NCBI RefSeq assembly: GCF_003609635.1
Contig: NZ_MCIA01000014.1
Coordinates: 1 to 64,000, forward strand
Length of the DNA stretch: 64,000 nucleotides
Direction of reading: 5' to 3'
DNA from: Lacrimispora algidixylanolytica
GTDB lineage: Bacteria; Bacillota; Clostridia; Lachnospirales; Lachnospiraceae
Below the pieces are notes generated by a model. The model was given only the letters and a program-made list of their open reading frames with translations, had not been told where the DNA came from and did no database searches. Each line of letters opens with the position of its first letter. Positions within the stretch are counted from its first letter, which is position 1. The position numbers and the translations under genes were made by a program. Positions 1 to 8,085 of the stretch are shown here, piece by piece.

Positions 1-7
1 AGTAATA

Positions 8-59
8 AAAACAAGAATCGCCAGAACCGGCATTTGCCGGAACTGGCGATTCTTGTTTT
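8..59 (-). terminator. Intrinsic terminator after the DUF5722 gene
   Basis: A 17-bp perfect inverted repeat (8-24 with 43-59) encloses a second 6-bp stem (27-32 with 35-40), separated by an AA/AA mismatch. On the minus strand the stem is followed by a T-rich tract, so it ends the transcript of the gene stopping at 95. The plus side has only a short TTTT, so bidirectional use is possible but weaker. Confidence 0.85.
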
Positions 60-94
60 AGGGACTTATTTTACAGCCCCTTTTTTCATTATAA

Positions 95-1768
95 TTATTT
101 CTCAATCGATCTCCAACGGAAATCTGGAACTACATCAGACCATTTCTGAATTCCAATAATGGATTTTGCAAACTCTGTGGTTTCCAAAGTGTATTTTTTC
201 TTATCAATATCTTTAAATACCTGCCAGATCTTTCTGCGCTTTGTAGCAACAAGTTCGTCACCCCGATCCATGGCACATTCCCAGAGACCAAAGGAGAGTC
301 CGCTTCTTACTTCCAAAGGAGCATCTACCTGACGGCTTAAGATATAAGCATCAATATAAGGATTGCTGTCAACCAGGTAATAGGAATATGCAAATGCCGC
401 TGCCTGTACCTGTGGTATATTCCCTCTTGACTGGCTTGTAGCCGTAAATCCCTGTTCCGTCAAAATGATATGGCGCACATGACCGGTTGGGGACTTTAGT
501 GCATCCTGAGCCATGTAGTCGGTAAGAGTGGTTAAGTTCTTAAAGTTAATGACTGGGGAGTTAAAATCATTTTTCACAAGGCCGGTATTGTCATCATCCC
601 AGAATTCCGGTTCTGTCATTGGGCATGGGTATGGGTGATAGGAAAGTCCCCAATCCATCTGTCCCTGCTCGTTAGCAATGGAGTTAAAGGTATCTACAAT
701 GGCTTTTCCACCATATTTTAACTTATTATCAATCTCATTGTTCCAGTTGTAATCGAGAGAATAATAAACTCTGTCATTGGCACTGGTACTCTTAATGGCT
801 GTGTAGAAAACTCGGAATGCATCCTGGAACGTCTGAACATAACTTGTTATATCTCTAGGCCCTATATAGTTCCACTGCTGGTTGTTGATTTCATTTCCAA
901 TGATCCAGTTGGAGATCTTTCCGTAATTAGGGTGGGATCCACTATAGCGTTCTGCTAAGAAAGATGCGATGGCTCTGGTTTCATCAAGGCCTTCCTGAGT
1001 AGCTGTATTAAACATATAATAGAATGCTTTGGAAGTCTTCTTTGCTCCAGGATAGAGAAGGTTTGGTGTTTTGTCATTCCAACCATTTAAAACGATGGCT
1101 GTTACTGTCATTCCCTTTCCAGACAAGGCACTGATTGTGTCATCATAGCCGGCAATGACATTCTTATCAAAGTGATAGGTCTTTCCATCAAACTGATAAT
1201 CAATTCCTGATCCAAGGATCTGGTGAAATGCTATGTTGGTTGCAACATGCTTTACACCTAATTCAAAGGCATCACCTAGCATATTTAATTCAATGTTCAG
1301 ACCTTTTTTGGTAAGAGGAGAGTTAAATACTGCCGTATTGGATGCAACCATCTCAGGGTTTGTTATGTAATGAGGCTTGCTGACTTCTATGTATTTGGCG
1401 CCATCCCAAACTGCCACAACGAATTTACTAAAAAGTCTATCCTGGGCTGTGTTACGGTTTAAAGGAAAGGTAAATGTGACCGTGCCACTAGGAGAAGCCT
1501 TTGCAGCAAAATCCGTTCTTCCATCTAAGTTACTCTGATAGGGCTGCATCTCAACCAGATAAAGAACTCCGTCCGTTCCTTCCATATTAGCAGTGCTTGA
1601 GATTTTCACCGTTACATTGTTTTTATCTGAATTAATCAAACAGGACTGTATATCAGCCTGCACTCCTGCCTGACCTACATCTGCAAGTGAAACAAAAGCA
1701 GTTCCACAGCACAGAAATGCAGCGGCAACAAGTCCAGTTAAGGCCCTGCCTATCTTTATTTTCTTCAT
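95..1768 (-). CDS. Secreted DUF5722-family glycoside-hydrolase-like protein
   Basis: Predicted exported protein of 557 residues. The start chosen is the ATG at 1768: it lies 9 bases after GGAGG and begins a typical signal peptide (MKKIKIGRAL, then a hydrophobic stretch ending near SLA). The reading frame stays open upstream to 1918, but a promoter lies inside that extension, so the longer form is unlikely. An N-terminal beta-rich region precedes a TIM-barrel-like domain. The motif IIGNEINNQQ (Glu about residue 293) and ILTEQGF (Glu about 438) match the acid/base and nucleophile glutamates of clan GH-A-type glycosidases, which is how DUF5722 proteins are usually interpreted. The substrate is unknown. 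It has no operon partners, and a terminator follows directly. Confidence 0.8.
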   Translation of the reverse strand: MKKIKIGRALTGLVAAAFLCCGTAFVSLADVGQAGVQADIQSCLINSDKNNVTVKISSTANMEGTDGVLYLVEMQPYQSNLDGRTDFAAKASPSGTVTFTFPLNRNTAQDRLFSKFVVAVWDGAKYIEVSKPHYITNPEMVASNTAVFNSPLTKKGLNIELNMLGDAFELGVKHVATNIAFHQILGSGIDYQFDGKTYHFDKNVIAGYDDTISALSGKGMTVTAIVLNGWNDKTPNLLYPGAKKTSKAFYYMFNTATQEGLDETRAIASFLAERYSGSHPNYGKISNWIIGNEINNQQWNYIGPRDITSYVQTFQDAFRVFYTAIKSTSANDRVYYSLDYNWNNEIDNKLKYGGKAIVDTFNSIANEQGQMDWGLSYHPYPCPMTEPEFWDDDNTGLVKNDFNSPVINFKNLTTLTDYMAQDALKSPTGHVRHIILTEQGFTATSQSRGNIPQVQAAAFAYSYYLVDSNPYIDAYILSRQVDAPLEVRSGLSFGLWECAMDRGDELVATKRRKIWQVFKDIDKKKYTLETTEFAKSIIGIQKWSDVVPDFRWRSIEK

Positions 1769-1819
1769 GTTCATGTTCCTCCATATTGTCATATTCACGT
1801 CATTTCCAGATCCTATACA

Positions 1820-1848
1820 ATGATAACCAATTTCCCTGATATTTACAA
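1820..1848 (-). promoter_or_regulatory. Sigma-A-type promoter of the DUF5722 gene
   Basis: On the minus strand TTGTAA (1843-1848) and TATCAT (1820-1825) are 17 bases apart, about 50 bases upstream of the ATG at 1768. It decides against the upstream in-frame start codons. Confidence 0.6.
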
Positions 1849-1918
1849 TAACGAAATTATTACTTATTCGTAATAAAACCTTAAGGCTTGCGGTCACATA
1901 ATAATAGGCGGTGCACAT

Positions 1919-2445
1919 ATTTTTATGGAATCTCGGCTCCTACGGCTGCTACAAGGATTATCCTGGGAAAGCTTATCTCCCATATTATGTTCACTTCAAA
2001 AAGATATTTGGTAAGAGTTGGATCAACCTGAATACAAGAAAGCTTTTCTAATTAAATTGCGTAGGTATGGTAATGCACAATCTTCATGAAACAAAATGAC
2101 ATGGACCACTACGAAATCAAAAGCGAGAAAAAATATCACCAATCCTGCTTTTATTGACTTCCTAAAATACTGCCCCTATAATATTTTAAATGTAGACTTA
2201 TGAAATAGGATGTACCAAATGCCTAAATTTCGTCTCCAGTTAGCAGAAGAATACGCAAGGTATCCACTGACAATGCGATAAGCTGCTTTCTAAAACCGAA
2301 TTGATATATGAGACCTTTGACTTTCTCAAAAACTGCGTTAGACAAGCAACAACAACCGTTGGGTATAAAGTTGATTTTTTTCAACATATTATTTAAAAAA
2401 ACATATAGGAATCCTTATAAGCAAAATAAATAGCGGAATCGTTTC
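1919..2445. other. Intergenic region with possible decayed coding remnants
   Basis: No intact gene is visible. Short plus-strand open stretches occur in shifting frames. One spans about 1920-2050 and contains GSYGCYKDYPGKAY and FGKSWINLNT. Others lie near 2100-2205, 2220-2282 and 2300-2390 (ELIYETFDFLKNCVRQ). They read like protein fragments but cannot be assigned. The block probably represents one or more decayed genes, or plain AT-rich spacer, upstream of the esterase. Confidence 0.35.
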
Positions 2446-2460
2446 AGAAAGGAAAGAATC

Positions 2461-3222
2461 ATGAATTCAAAAATTTACGAAGGAGCATCTTCTATAATAG
2501 AAGCTCAATGGGAAAATCACAAGGTCATAATATATCTCCCTCCCTCCTGGAACAAAAAGGGAAGCAGAGTCTATCCAGCCGTCCTGGTTCAAGATGGGGA
2601 TCAGGCCTTAAAGGCAGTCACTCCTGTACTTTCAGAACTGGAGGAACTTTGGAGTAAGGAAAAGGGCAGAGAGTTTGTTCTGGTCATGATATGTCCTCTG
2701 GACCGACTCTCAGAATACACTCCATGGTCAGCCCATGCCATGTCCTCCCGCTTCCCTGATTTTAAAGGTGGGGGAAATGAATACCTTGCTTCTCTTGAGA
2801 CAAAACTGCTCCCCTGGTTATCAAATAACTACAAGGTAGATCAGGAAAACGTCTCTTTGCTAGGTTACTCACTTGGAGGTCTGATCAGCGTATACGCACT
2901 TACCATACAAAACTGTTGGCGTCATGTGGCTGGTATTTGCAGTTCTTTTTGGTACGATGGTTGGATGTCCTGGATTGAGAGCAAAAACATAAGCAAAGAC
3001 CTGATCTCTCTTTGCGTCCACTATGGCACTGGGGAAGGCAAAGGAAAATCAGGTCCGATGGAGAGAGCTGCTGAATATGCCGAGAAAACTGGAGAACTTC
3101 TGTCGCAAAGATTGCCGGGAAAGGTCACTGTTACTAAGGATGATGGAGGCCACCATTCCTTTGCAGGTCAGCGTTACCGGAATGGACTTTTATGGTTAAA
3201 TGAGCAGCTTGGAATATCATAA
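2461..3222 (+). CDS. Alpha/beta-hydrolase esterase, enterochelin-esterase-like (PF00756 type)
   Basis: A 253-residue cytoplasmic esterase of the putative esterase/S-formylglutathione-hydrolase superfamily. The nucleophile elbow LGYSLGGL places the catalytic serine at residue 137. The C-terminal GGHHSFAGQRY supplies the catalytic histidine (231 or 232). QDGD near residue 44 fits the family's early beta-strand motif. The start follows AGAAAGGAAAG by 5 bases and there is no signal peptide. It stands alone, followed by its own terminator. Enterochelin-esterase-like proteins cleave many esters, so the substrate cannot be told from sequence; acetyl-xylan-type or siderophore esters are both open. 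Confidence 0.8.
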   Translation: MNSKIYEGASSIIEAQWENHKVIIYLPPSWNKKGSRVYPAVLVQDGDQALKAVTPVLSELEELWSKEKGREFVLVMICPLDRLSEYTPWSAHAMSSRFPDFKGGGNEYLASLETKLLPWLSNNYKVDQENVSLLGYSLGGLISVYALTIQNCWRHVAGICSSFWYDGWMSWIESKNISKDLISLCVHYGTGEGKGKSGPMERAAEYAEKTGELLSQRLPGKVTVTKDDGGHHSFAGQRYRNGLLWLNEQLGIS

Positions 3223-3264
3223 TTAATATTCAGTACTTCTAGTCATTCACTTGAGAATAGTTTA

Positions 3265-3309
3265 GAGCCGGTCTCCTAAAACATCAGAGATCGGCTCCAT
3301 TTTCTTTTA
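3265..3309 (+). terminator. Terminator of the esterase gene
   Basis: An 11-bp stem (3265-3275 with 3287-3297, one G-T wobble) is followed by CATTTTCTTTT on the plus strand, 43 bases after the stop codon. Confidence 0.8.
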
Positions 3310-3317
3310 CTTAATTC

Positions 3318-4136
3318 TTACCTCATTATTGCTCTAGCCACATAGTCACACAATATGGAGTAGGTGGCTTCTATACTTTGTCTCTCTTGTTCGTATTCTG
3401 ATGGATTTCCAGCATATCCCAAAGGTACTAGTTCCCTCGTGCTTTCTCCACCCCTCAACCATATTTTAATACTATCGTAGTTTAAGGAGTAGTCTTTCAG
3501 ATTTTTTACAGCCTCCGTATCTACAAGATCCTTAAAAAAGTGTTCCATGGCAGCAGTTTCAAATGCTCCAGCATGAATATCCAATAGCCCATTATCAGCC
3601 GGAAAAAGAGATTGTGGATAATTGGCTTCATCTAATAAAATATATGGTTCATCTCCTTTTAGATTGTAGTTCCTTAGATCAAAAGGTTCCATTAATATTT
3701 TAATATTCATATCATGTATTTTATTTGACTCTTTAATTGAATCCAGTATTGTCTTTATATGTAAAGGGTCACCATGCTGATTAACACAATAAATACGATT
3801 GAAACCAAATTTACTTAGATTCTCAAAAATGTCACCTAAGACCCTCTTTAAAGTCTACTCTTTAAAGCAAAAGGATCCCGGAAATGCCCCCATGCAATTA
3901 TTAATCCCCCAATAATATGGTGGTGCTATCAGACATTTACCATTCAAAGATTCGATTTTCTTTTTAACCTTTTTGCATACGGCATAGCTTAAATATATAT
4001 CTGTTGCTAGCGGTAGATGGGGACCATGTTCCTCAATTACCCCTAATGGAAATAGTACAGGTATATCTTGATTACCCAGTAACTCAATTTCCTTCCAATT
4101 CATATTTGCCATTGTTTCACTAAAAATAGATTCCAT
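3318..4136 (-). pseudogene. Creatininase-family amidohydrolase interrupted by an in-frame TAG
   Basis: The N-terminal part starts at ATG 4136 (GGGGG 6 bases upstream) and contains LFPLGVIEEHGPHLPLATD, the metal-binding signature of the creatinine amidohydrolase family. The family runs on through NNCMGAFPGSF to a TAG codon at 3855-3857. The same frame then continues without a break: LGDIFENLSKFGFNRI, VNQHGD and, further on, HAGAFETAAM, all at the expected family positions. Total length would be about 272 codons, slightly longer than the usual 240-260 residues. A single nonsense change (or sequencing error) in an otherwise intact gene explains this best. Internal re-initiation at the ATG of 3710 would give only a C-terminal half lacking the first metal ligands. 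Readthrough of the amber codon is possible but unsupported. Confidence 0.8.
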
Positions 4137-4205
4137 TGTAATCCCCCGATTTCTTAATTGCATTATTTCATACTAATACTTTACCGGAACCAGTAAAAGA
4201 AATTA

Positions 4206-4250
4206 ACGAGACTCCTTATTTAACCTTAGTTGTAAAATAAGTAATCTCGT
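4206..4250. repeat. Imperfect inverted repeat in the creatininase upstream spacer
   Basis: ACGAGA and CTTATTT on the left pair with AATAAG and TCTCGT on the right, with small internal bulges. There is no clear U-tract, so it could be a weak hairpin or an operator. The rest of 4164-4390 is AT-rich with no gene seen. Confidence 0.35.
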
Positions 4251-4394
4251 CTTAATCAGTATATTACATAATAAGTTATGATACAATTAATTTTACTATT
4301 TTCCATTTTAAGCTGTTAGCTTCACTGCATTTTTTATAGTGGGTTAATTAAACAATTAGAATATGAACAATTTTGTAGTACCATTATAGTACCA

Positions 4395-4421
4395 AAAAGA
4401 GACGGGGTTGGCCGCCTCTGT
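4395..4421 (-). terminator. Terminator after the recombinase-like gene (copy 1 of a 25-bp repeat)
   Basis: On the minus strand AGAGGCGG pairs with CCGTCTCT around a CCAACC loop, followed by TTTTT. The same 25 bp, with one change, recurs at 5963-5987 as the terminator of the next minus-strand gene. Confidence 0.75.
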
Positions 4422-4428
4422 GTCAAAA

Positions 4429-5438
4429 CTATAAATAAGCATAATACTCAGTGTTAATTGTACCGCTGTTAATGTTATATGATTTTACATCAACATCGGA
4501 CACTGTACTGTCTATGTCATAATCGGATATAAGTGAATTAATATCTAATCCAGTTAATTGTCTTAAATAAACTATGTTAACTCCTCTATTGAGCATTTCT
4601 AATATTGCAGTCTTTTTATAGCTCTCAGGAGGGTATAAGGATATATTTTTAGTTCCAGATTTATATGTTTCTAATAATGCGCTGGCCCCAATTATCTTAT
4701 AAGCTCTTATTAGTGTTTCAGATATTTTCGTCGTAGACGGTCTTAGATTTGTTGCCTTGTATAAAAATTCAAATAATGAAATACTATTATCATACTTTAA
4801 ATTAAAGTGCCTCTCTGCGAAATTAACCGTATTAATTATTTCCGATCTTACACCATTTGGGATTTTTATCGTTATGTTATTATAGTTTATTTCTCTGAAA
4901 CTTTCTTTTTTTATGTTACCTATTTGCAAGGTAATTATTTCACTCGCTTTAAGCGGAATCAAGAGAGATAATTTAATATATAACCTAGCTATTAATACAT
5001 CATAAATTTTCTTATCCTTTTGTCTTGTCAGGTCTCCATCTAAATAATTCTCTATTTTGCTTAGCACATCTGTAAGAATGTCAATTGGCATAACGGATTA
5101 CTTTGATCCCGTATCAATTTTACTAATATTTTATTTTTGAATTGAGGAGTATTTATATATGCGTATAACTCACGGAAATTAAAATAATTCTCCATTAGAT
5201 AAACAAATAAGCTTGTAAGCCCAGCAATATGAGAATTTAAAGTACTGGGTGAATCTATTTTCACTTTTATAAGTGATTCAAAATACTTATCAATATCTCG
5301 AAGCGATAGATCAAAACAATAATCACTTAATCCATTCTCTATTAAATAATTCAAAAACGTCCGTAAGGCGTTTTCATATTTATCATCTTTTTCAACTAGA
5401 TTATCAATTAATTTTTTAAAATTTTCTCCATTTTCCAT
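4429..5438 (-). pseudogene. Degenerate, frameshifted tyrosine recombinase/integrase relative
   Basis: Two overlapping minus-strand frames make up one protein. 5438-5061 encodes a SAM-like, core-binding N-terminal domain of about 120 residues (ALRTFLNYLIENGLSDY, TLNSHIAGLTSLFVYL). 5091-4429 encodes the catalytic-domain fold (LIPLKASEIITLQIGNI, then SYKKTAILEMLNRGVNIVYLRQLTGLDINSLISDYDI). The frame changes near 5090-5105, where the downstream frame meets a stop just before its ATG, so a one-base indel is likely. The usual catalytic set is not conserved. The first Arg position reads Lys (LKASE instead of LRxSE), the HxLRH box reads PESYKKT, and the LGH motif reads TGL, while a Tyr remains near SDYDI. 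So the protein is probably inactive as a recombinase even without the frameshift. A DNA-binding or regulatory role is conceivable. Confidence 0.7.
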
Positions 5439-5590
5439 TTAATATTCCTCTTGTGTTTTTGATTATTATAAACTAAATTAGGTTAAAAGAAATCACCTAT
5501 CTTTCAACAGGTGTACTAGTTTTTTACTTGACCTCAATAACTGATAAAGATCCTTATTCTTTATTCTTCTCCAACAGTTTTAACTTAAAC

Positions 5591-5619
5591 TTGACATCAC
5601 AATGTACTAATGTTATATT
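5591..5619 (+). promoter_or_regulatory. Promoter of the antisense RNA
   Basis: TTGACA (5591-5596) and TATATT (5614-5619) are separated by exactly 17 bases on the plus strand. No plus-strand gene follows. The predicted transcript runs into the terminator at 5692-5727. Confidence 0.75.
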
Positions 5620-5625
5620 TAAATT

Positions 5626-5727
5626 ATAAAAGAGAAACCGCCACACAAGGTGGAAGCTCCCAGTATAACGACAAATGTCCTAATGGACACCGCCTATCCT
5701 GTTCGCTGCAGGGTAGGCTATTTTTTT
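5626..5727 (+). ncRNA. Antisense RNA (type I antitoxin candidate) opposite a holin-like toxin gene
   Basis: The promoter at 5591-5619 predicts a start near 5626. The RNA would be about 100 nt. It carries a small 5' hairpin (CCAC/GGTGG near 5641-5653) and ends in a 10-bp terminator stem (5692-5701 with 5709-5718) followed by TTTTTTT at 5721-5727. It overlaps the 3' end of the convergent toxin gene: the toxin stop codon lies in the right arm of the terminator stem. This geometry matches TxpA/RatA-like type I systems, where the antisense RNA pairs with the toxin mRNA 3' region and promotes its decay. No protein is encoded. Confidence 0.65.
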
Positions 5728-5798
5728 AACTTATCTATGTAAGTCAGCAATGCCAAGATAAAAGTTGCAAATAAAAGTACGTCTGCAAATGAAAACAT
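5718..5798 (-). CDS. Small holin-like membrane toxin (type I toxin-antitoxin)
   Basis: A 26-residue peptide beginning MFSFADVLLFATFILALLTY and ending IDKLKK: a short polar N-terminus, one hydrophobic transmembrane helix and a lysine-rich tail. This is the pattern of the putative holin-like toxin family (PF16935 type), whose members are membrane-damaging peptides of type I toxin-antitoxin loci. GGGAGGTGG lies about 9 bases before the ATG. A promoter at 5883-5911 gives a long 5' UTR of about 75 nt, typical for translational control. The opposite strand carries a convergent antisense RNA overlapping its 3' end. Confidence 0.75.
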   Translation of the reverse strand: MFSFADVLLFATFILALLTYIDKLKK

Positions 5799-5882
5799 AT
5801 CTGACACCACCTCCCATCTCGTTATGACTTAAAGACATAAAAGCTGGAAGGTCCCACCCTGTATTCGGTTACTCCTAAAAAC

Positions 5883-5911
5883 ATATTACCATAAATTACC
5901 AAGGTGAACAA
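5883..5911 (-). promoter_or_regulatory. Promoter of the toxin gene
   Basis: Minus-strand TTGTTC (5906-5911) and TAATAT (5883-5888), 17-base spacer, about 85 bases upstream of the toxin start codon. Confidence 0.5.
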
Positions 5912-5962
5912 TCTTTTTTTACTGCCAACTGTTCTCATCAATCTTGTTAACACTTTTATATT

Positions 5963-5987
5963 AAAAGAGACGGAGTTGGCCGCCTCT
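5963..5987 (-). terminator. Terminator of the cell-wall-binding protein gene (copy 2 of a 25-bp repeat)
   Basis: Nearly identical to 4395-4419 (24 of 25 bases). On the minus strand it forms AGAGGCGG/CCGTCTCT followed by TTTT. It lies 22 bases after the stop at 6009. Confidence 0.75.
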
Positions 5988-6008
5988 CAATATATTCAAA
6001 TCTATTCA

Positions 6009-6494
6009 TTATTTTTTCATAACGCCATATGCATTAAAATCATAAGTCACCCCATCTATCTGGAGTTTTCCTGTTACCATGACTCCTGTATCATTAGTAT
6101 AGTACCAGTTGTTTCCTATTTGAATCCAACCAATTTTCATATATCCGCTCTCATCAAAATAATAACGTTTTCCTTCAATTCTAACCCAGCCATTTTTATA
6201 ATATTTTCCATTTTCCAACTGATACCATTTTCCGATATCATTACTCATCCAACTTCCCGGCTTTGCTTTTAAGCAAGTGTCTTCATAGTAACTATCCGTG
6301 TTCTCATCATATCCTATAGATGGCAGATTATTTAAATAATCCTGTTCTGACAGATCTGCATTCATATTTTGTATATCTTCTTCTGTCAATGGTCCAATTT
6401 GTGTTTCTGGATTATAACGATTTGCAAATGATGTTATGGTAAAACTAGTAGCTAGTATCGTTGTAATATAAAAAATTCTTCTTATTTGTTTCAT
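6009..6494 (-). CDS. Secreted protein with choline/glucan-binding-type cell-wall repeats
   Basis: 161 residues from ATG 6494, which follows GGGAGG by 7 bases. An N-terminal signal peptide (MKQIRRIFYITTILATSF) is followed by an acidic linker (GPLTEEDIQNMNADLSEQDY). Three to four C-terminal repeats of the CW_binding type then follow: KWYQLENGKYYKNGWVRI, KRYYFDESGYMKIGWIQI, NWYYTNDTGVMVTGKLQI, VTYDFNAYGVMKK. Such repeats tether proteins to wall teichoic acid choline or to surface glucans. No enzymatic domain is present, so it may be an adhesin-like or decoy wall protein. It is transcribed alone and ends at the repeat-type terminator. Confidence 0.8.
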   Translation of the reverse strand: MKQIRRIFYITTILATSFTITSFANRYNPETQIGPLTEEDIQNMNADLSEQDYLNNLPSIGYDENTDSYYEDTCLKAKPGSWMSNDIGKWYQLENGKYYKNGWVRIEGKRYYFDESGYMKIGWIQIGNNWYYTNDTGVMVTGKLQIDGVTYDFNAYGVMKK

Positions 6495-6690
6495 ACAATT
6501 TCCTCCCATTTTCTTCCATTATACAACATGTTTTGCCAAAAGAAAACACCCATCGACGATAAATCAACAGGCGTTCTCAAAAATGGAGCAGTATAAATGG
6601 ACATGGGATTCACTTAATTATTAATTTTAAATAACAGCTTTCTACTCCATTTGGGAGGTTTTCTCCTCTTTAGTACCACAAGACAAAAAG

Positions 6691-6728
6691 AAAAAGCCGA
6701 AACCCTTATAAACTAAGGGCTCGGCTTT
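6691..6728 (-). terminator. Terminator of tuf
   Basis: AAAGCCGA (6693-6700) pairs with TCGGCTTT (6721-6728), extended by ACCCTTA/TAAGGGC. The minus strand continues with TTTTCTTTTTG. It is 10 bases past the tuf stop. Confidence 0.9.
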
Positions 6729-6737
6729 AAATTTTAA

Positions 6738-7931
6738 TTATTCAACGATAGTAGCAACTCTACCTGAACCTACAGTACGTCCGCCTTCACGAATAGCGAA
6801 ACGAAGACCCTGCTCCATAGCGATTGGGTGGATAAGTTCAACAGACATTTCTACGTTATCGCCAGGCATACACATTTCTGTGCCAGCTGGTAAATCGCAA
6901 ACGCCAGTTACGTCAGTTGTTCTGAAGTAGAACTGTGGTCTGTAGTTGTTGAAGAAAGGAGTATGACGTCCACCTTCATCTTTTGTTAAAACGTAAACCT
7001 GAGCGGTAAACTTCTTATGGCATTTTACGGAACCTGGTTTAACCAGACACTGTCCTCTTTCGATTTCAGCTCTCTGAACGCCACGAAGTAATGCACCGAT
7101 GTTATCACCAGCACGAGCATCGTCAAGTAACTTACGGAACATCTCGATACCAGTTACAACAACTTTACGAGTCTCTTCATGGATACCAATGATTTCAACT
7201 TCGTCAGATACGTGTAATGTTCCACGCTCTACTCTACCTGTAGCAACAGTACCACGGCCTGTGATTGAGAAAACGTCCTCGATAGGCATTAAGAATGGCT
7301 TCTCTGTTTCACGAACTGGATCTGGAACCCACTCGTCAACAGCCTTCATTAATTCAAGAACTTTATCTCCCCAAGAGCCTGAAGGATCTTCAAGAGCCTT
7401 TAAAGCAGAACCCTGAACGATTGGTGTATCATCGCCTGGGAATTCATACTCGTTTAACAGCTCACGGATTTCCATGTCTACTAACTCAAGTAACTCAGAA
7501 TCATCAACCATATCGCACTTGTTCATGAATACAACGATGTAAGGAACGCCTACCTGACGAGAAAGTAAGATATGCTCTCTTGTCTGAGCCATAACACCAT
7601 CGGTAGCAGCTACAACTAAGATAGCGCCGTCCATCTGAGCAGCACCAGTAATCATGTTCTTAACGTAATCAGCATGTCCAGGACAGTCAACGTGTGCATA
7701 ATGTCTCTTCTCTGTCTCATACTCAACGTGAGAAGTAGAAATTGTGATACCACGCTCTCTTTCTTCTGGAGCCTTATCGATGTTCTCGAAAGCTACTGCC
7801 TGTCCAGTACCTAATCTCTCGTGAAGTGTTTTTGTAATTGCAGCTGTTAAAGTAGTTTTACCATGATCAACGTGTCCAATAGTACCGATGTTACAATGAA
7901 CTTTGTTTCTTTCAAATTTAGCTTTAGCCAT
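6738..7931 (-). CDS. tuf: Translation elongation factor Tu
   Basis: 397 residues, the standard length. EF-Tu delivers aminoacyl-tRNA to the ribosomal A site in a GTP-dependent manner. The P-loop GHVDHGKT is at residues 19-26, followed by [13 protein letters not shown] and NKCD, then the two beta-barrel domains ([14 protein letters not shown]; the C-terminus ends [14 protein letters not shown]). An AGGAGG site lies 8-10 bases before the ATG. It is last in the str cluster, but a near-consensus promoter at 7997-8025 and a hairpin separate it from fusA, so it can be transcribed alone. Confidence 0.98.
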   Translation of the reverse strand: MAKAKFERNKVHCNIGTIGHVDHGKTTLTAAITKTLHERLGTGQAVAFENIDKAPEERERGITISTSHVEYETEKRHYAHVDCPGHADYVKNMITGAAQMDGAILVVAATDGVMAQTREHILLSRQVGVPYIVVFMNKCDMVDDSELLELVDMEIRELLNEYEFPGDDTPIVQGSALKALEDPSGSWGDKVLELMKAVDEWVPDPVRETEKPFLMPIEDVFSITGRGTVATGRVERGTLHVSDEVEIIGIHEETRKVVVTGIEMFRKLLDDARAGDNIGALLRGVQRAEIERGQCLVKPGSVKCHKKFTAQVYVLTKDEGGRHTPFFNNYRPQFYFRTTDVTGVCDLPAGTEMCMPGDNVEMSVELIHPIAMEQGLRFAIREGGRTVGSGRVATIVE

Positions 7932-7996
7932 TTTATAACGTCCTCCTTAATTTACGCTCTCTTCGAGCTTTGTTTTTATATGTTAGGCTGTTTTTT

Positions 7997-8025
7997 ATTA
8001 TATGCTATTTGTGCACTATTTTCAA
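7997..8025 (-). promoter_or_regulatory. Dedicated tuf promoter
   Basis: Minus-strand TTGAAA (8020-8025), 17-base spacer, TATAAT (7997-8002). It lies in the fusA-tuf gap, about 65 bases upstream of the tuf ATG, which allows EF-Tu to be made in excess of EF-G. Confidence 0.85.
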
Positions 8026-8035
8026 GCCTATTTAC

Positions 8036-8067
8036 GGGTTTCAGGCAGTCGTAACCACCTGAAACCC
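8036..8067 (-). terminator. fusA-tuf intergenic hairpin (partial terminator or processing site)
   Basis: A 10-bp perfect stem (8036-8045 with 8058-8067) lies 19 bases past the fusA stop. The minus strand after it reads GTAAATAGG, with no U-tract, so it is more likely an attenuating or mRNA-stabilising hairpin than a full terminator. Confidence 0.5.
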
Positions 8068-8085
8068 AATGGAACCAGTTAGGAA

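Noticed and set aside
3318-3710. Treating the creatininase C-terminal half as an independent gene
   Set aside because: It is in the same frame as the N-terminal half and lacks the first metal-ligand motif, so one interrupted gene is a simpler reading.
3855-3857. Pyrrolysine as the reason for the in-frame TAG
   Set aside because: No pyl genes are in the window, creatininases are not known pyrrolysine proteins, and no stem-loop cue was seen; it remains only a remote option.
5904-6272. 122-codon plus-strand frame over the toxin promoter and wall-binding gene
   Set aside because: It is antisense to the recognisable CW-binding repeats, has no Shine-Dalgarno site and composition typical of reverse translation.
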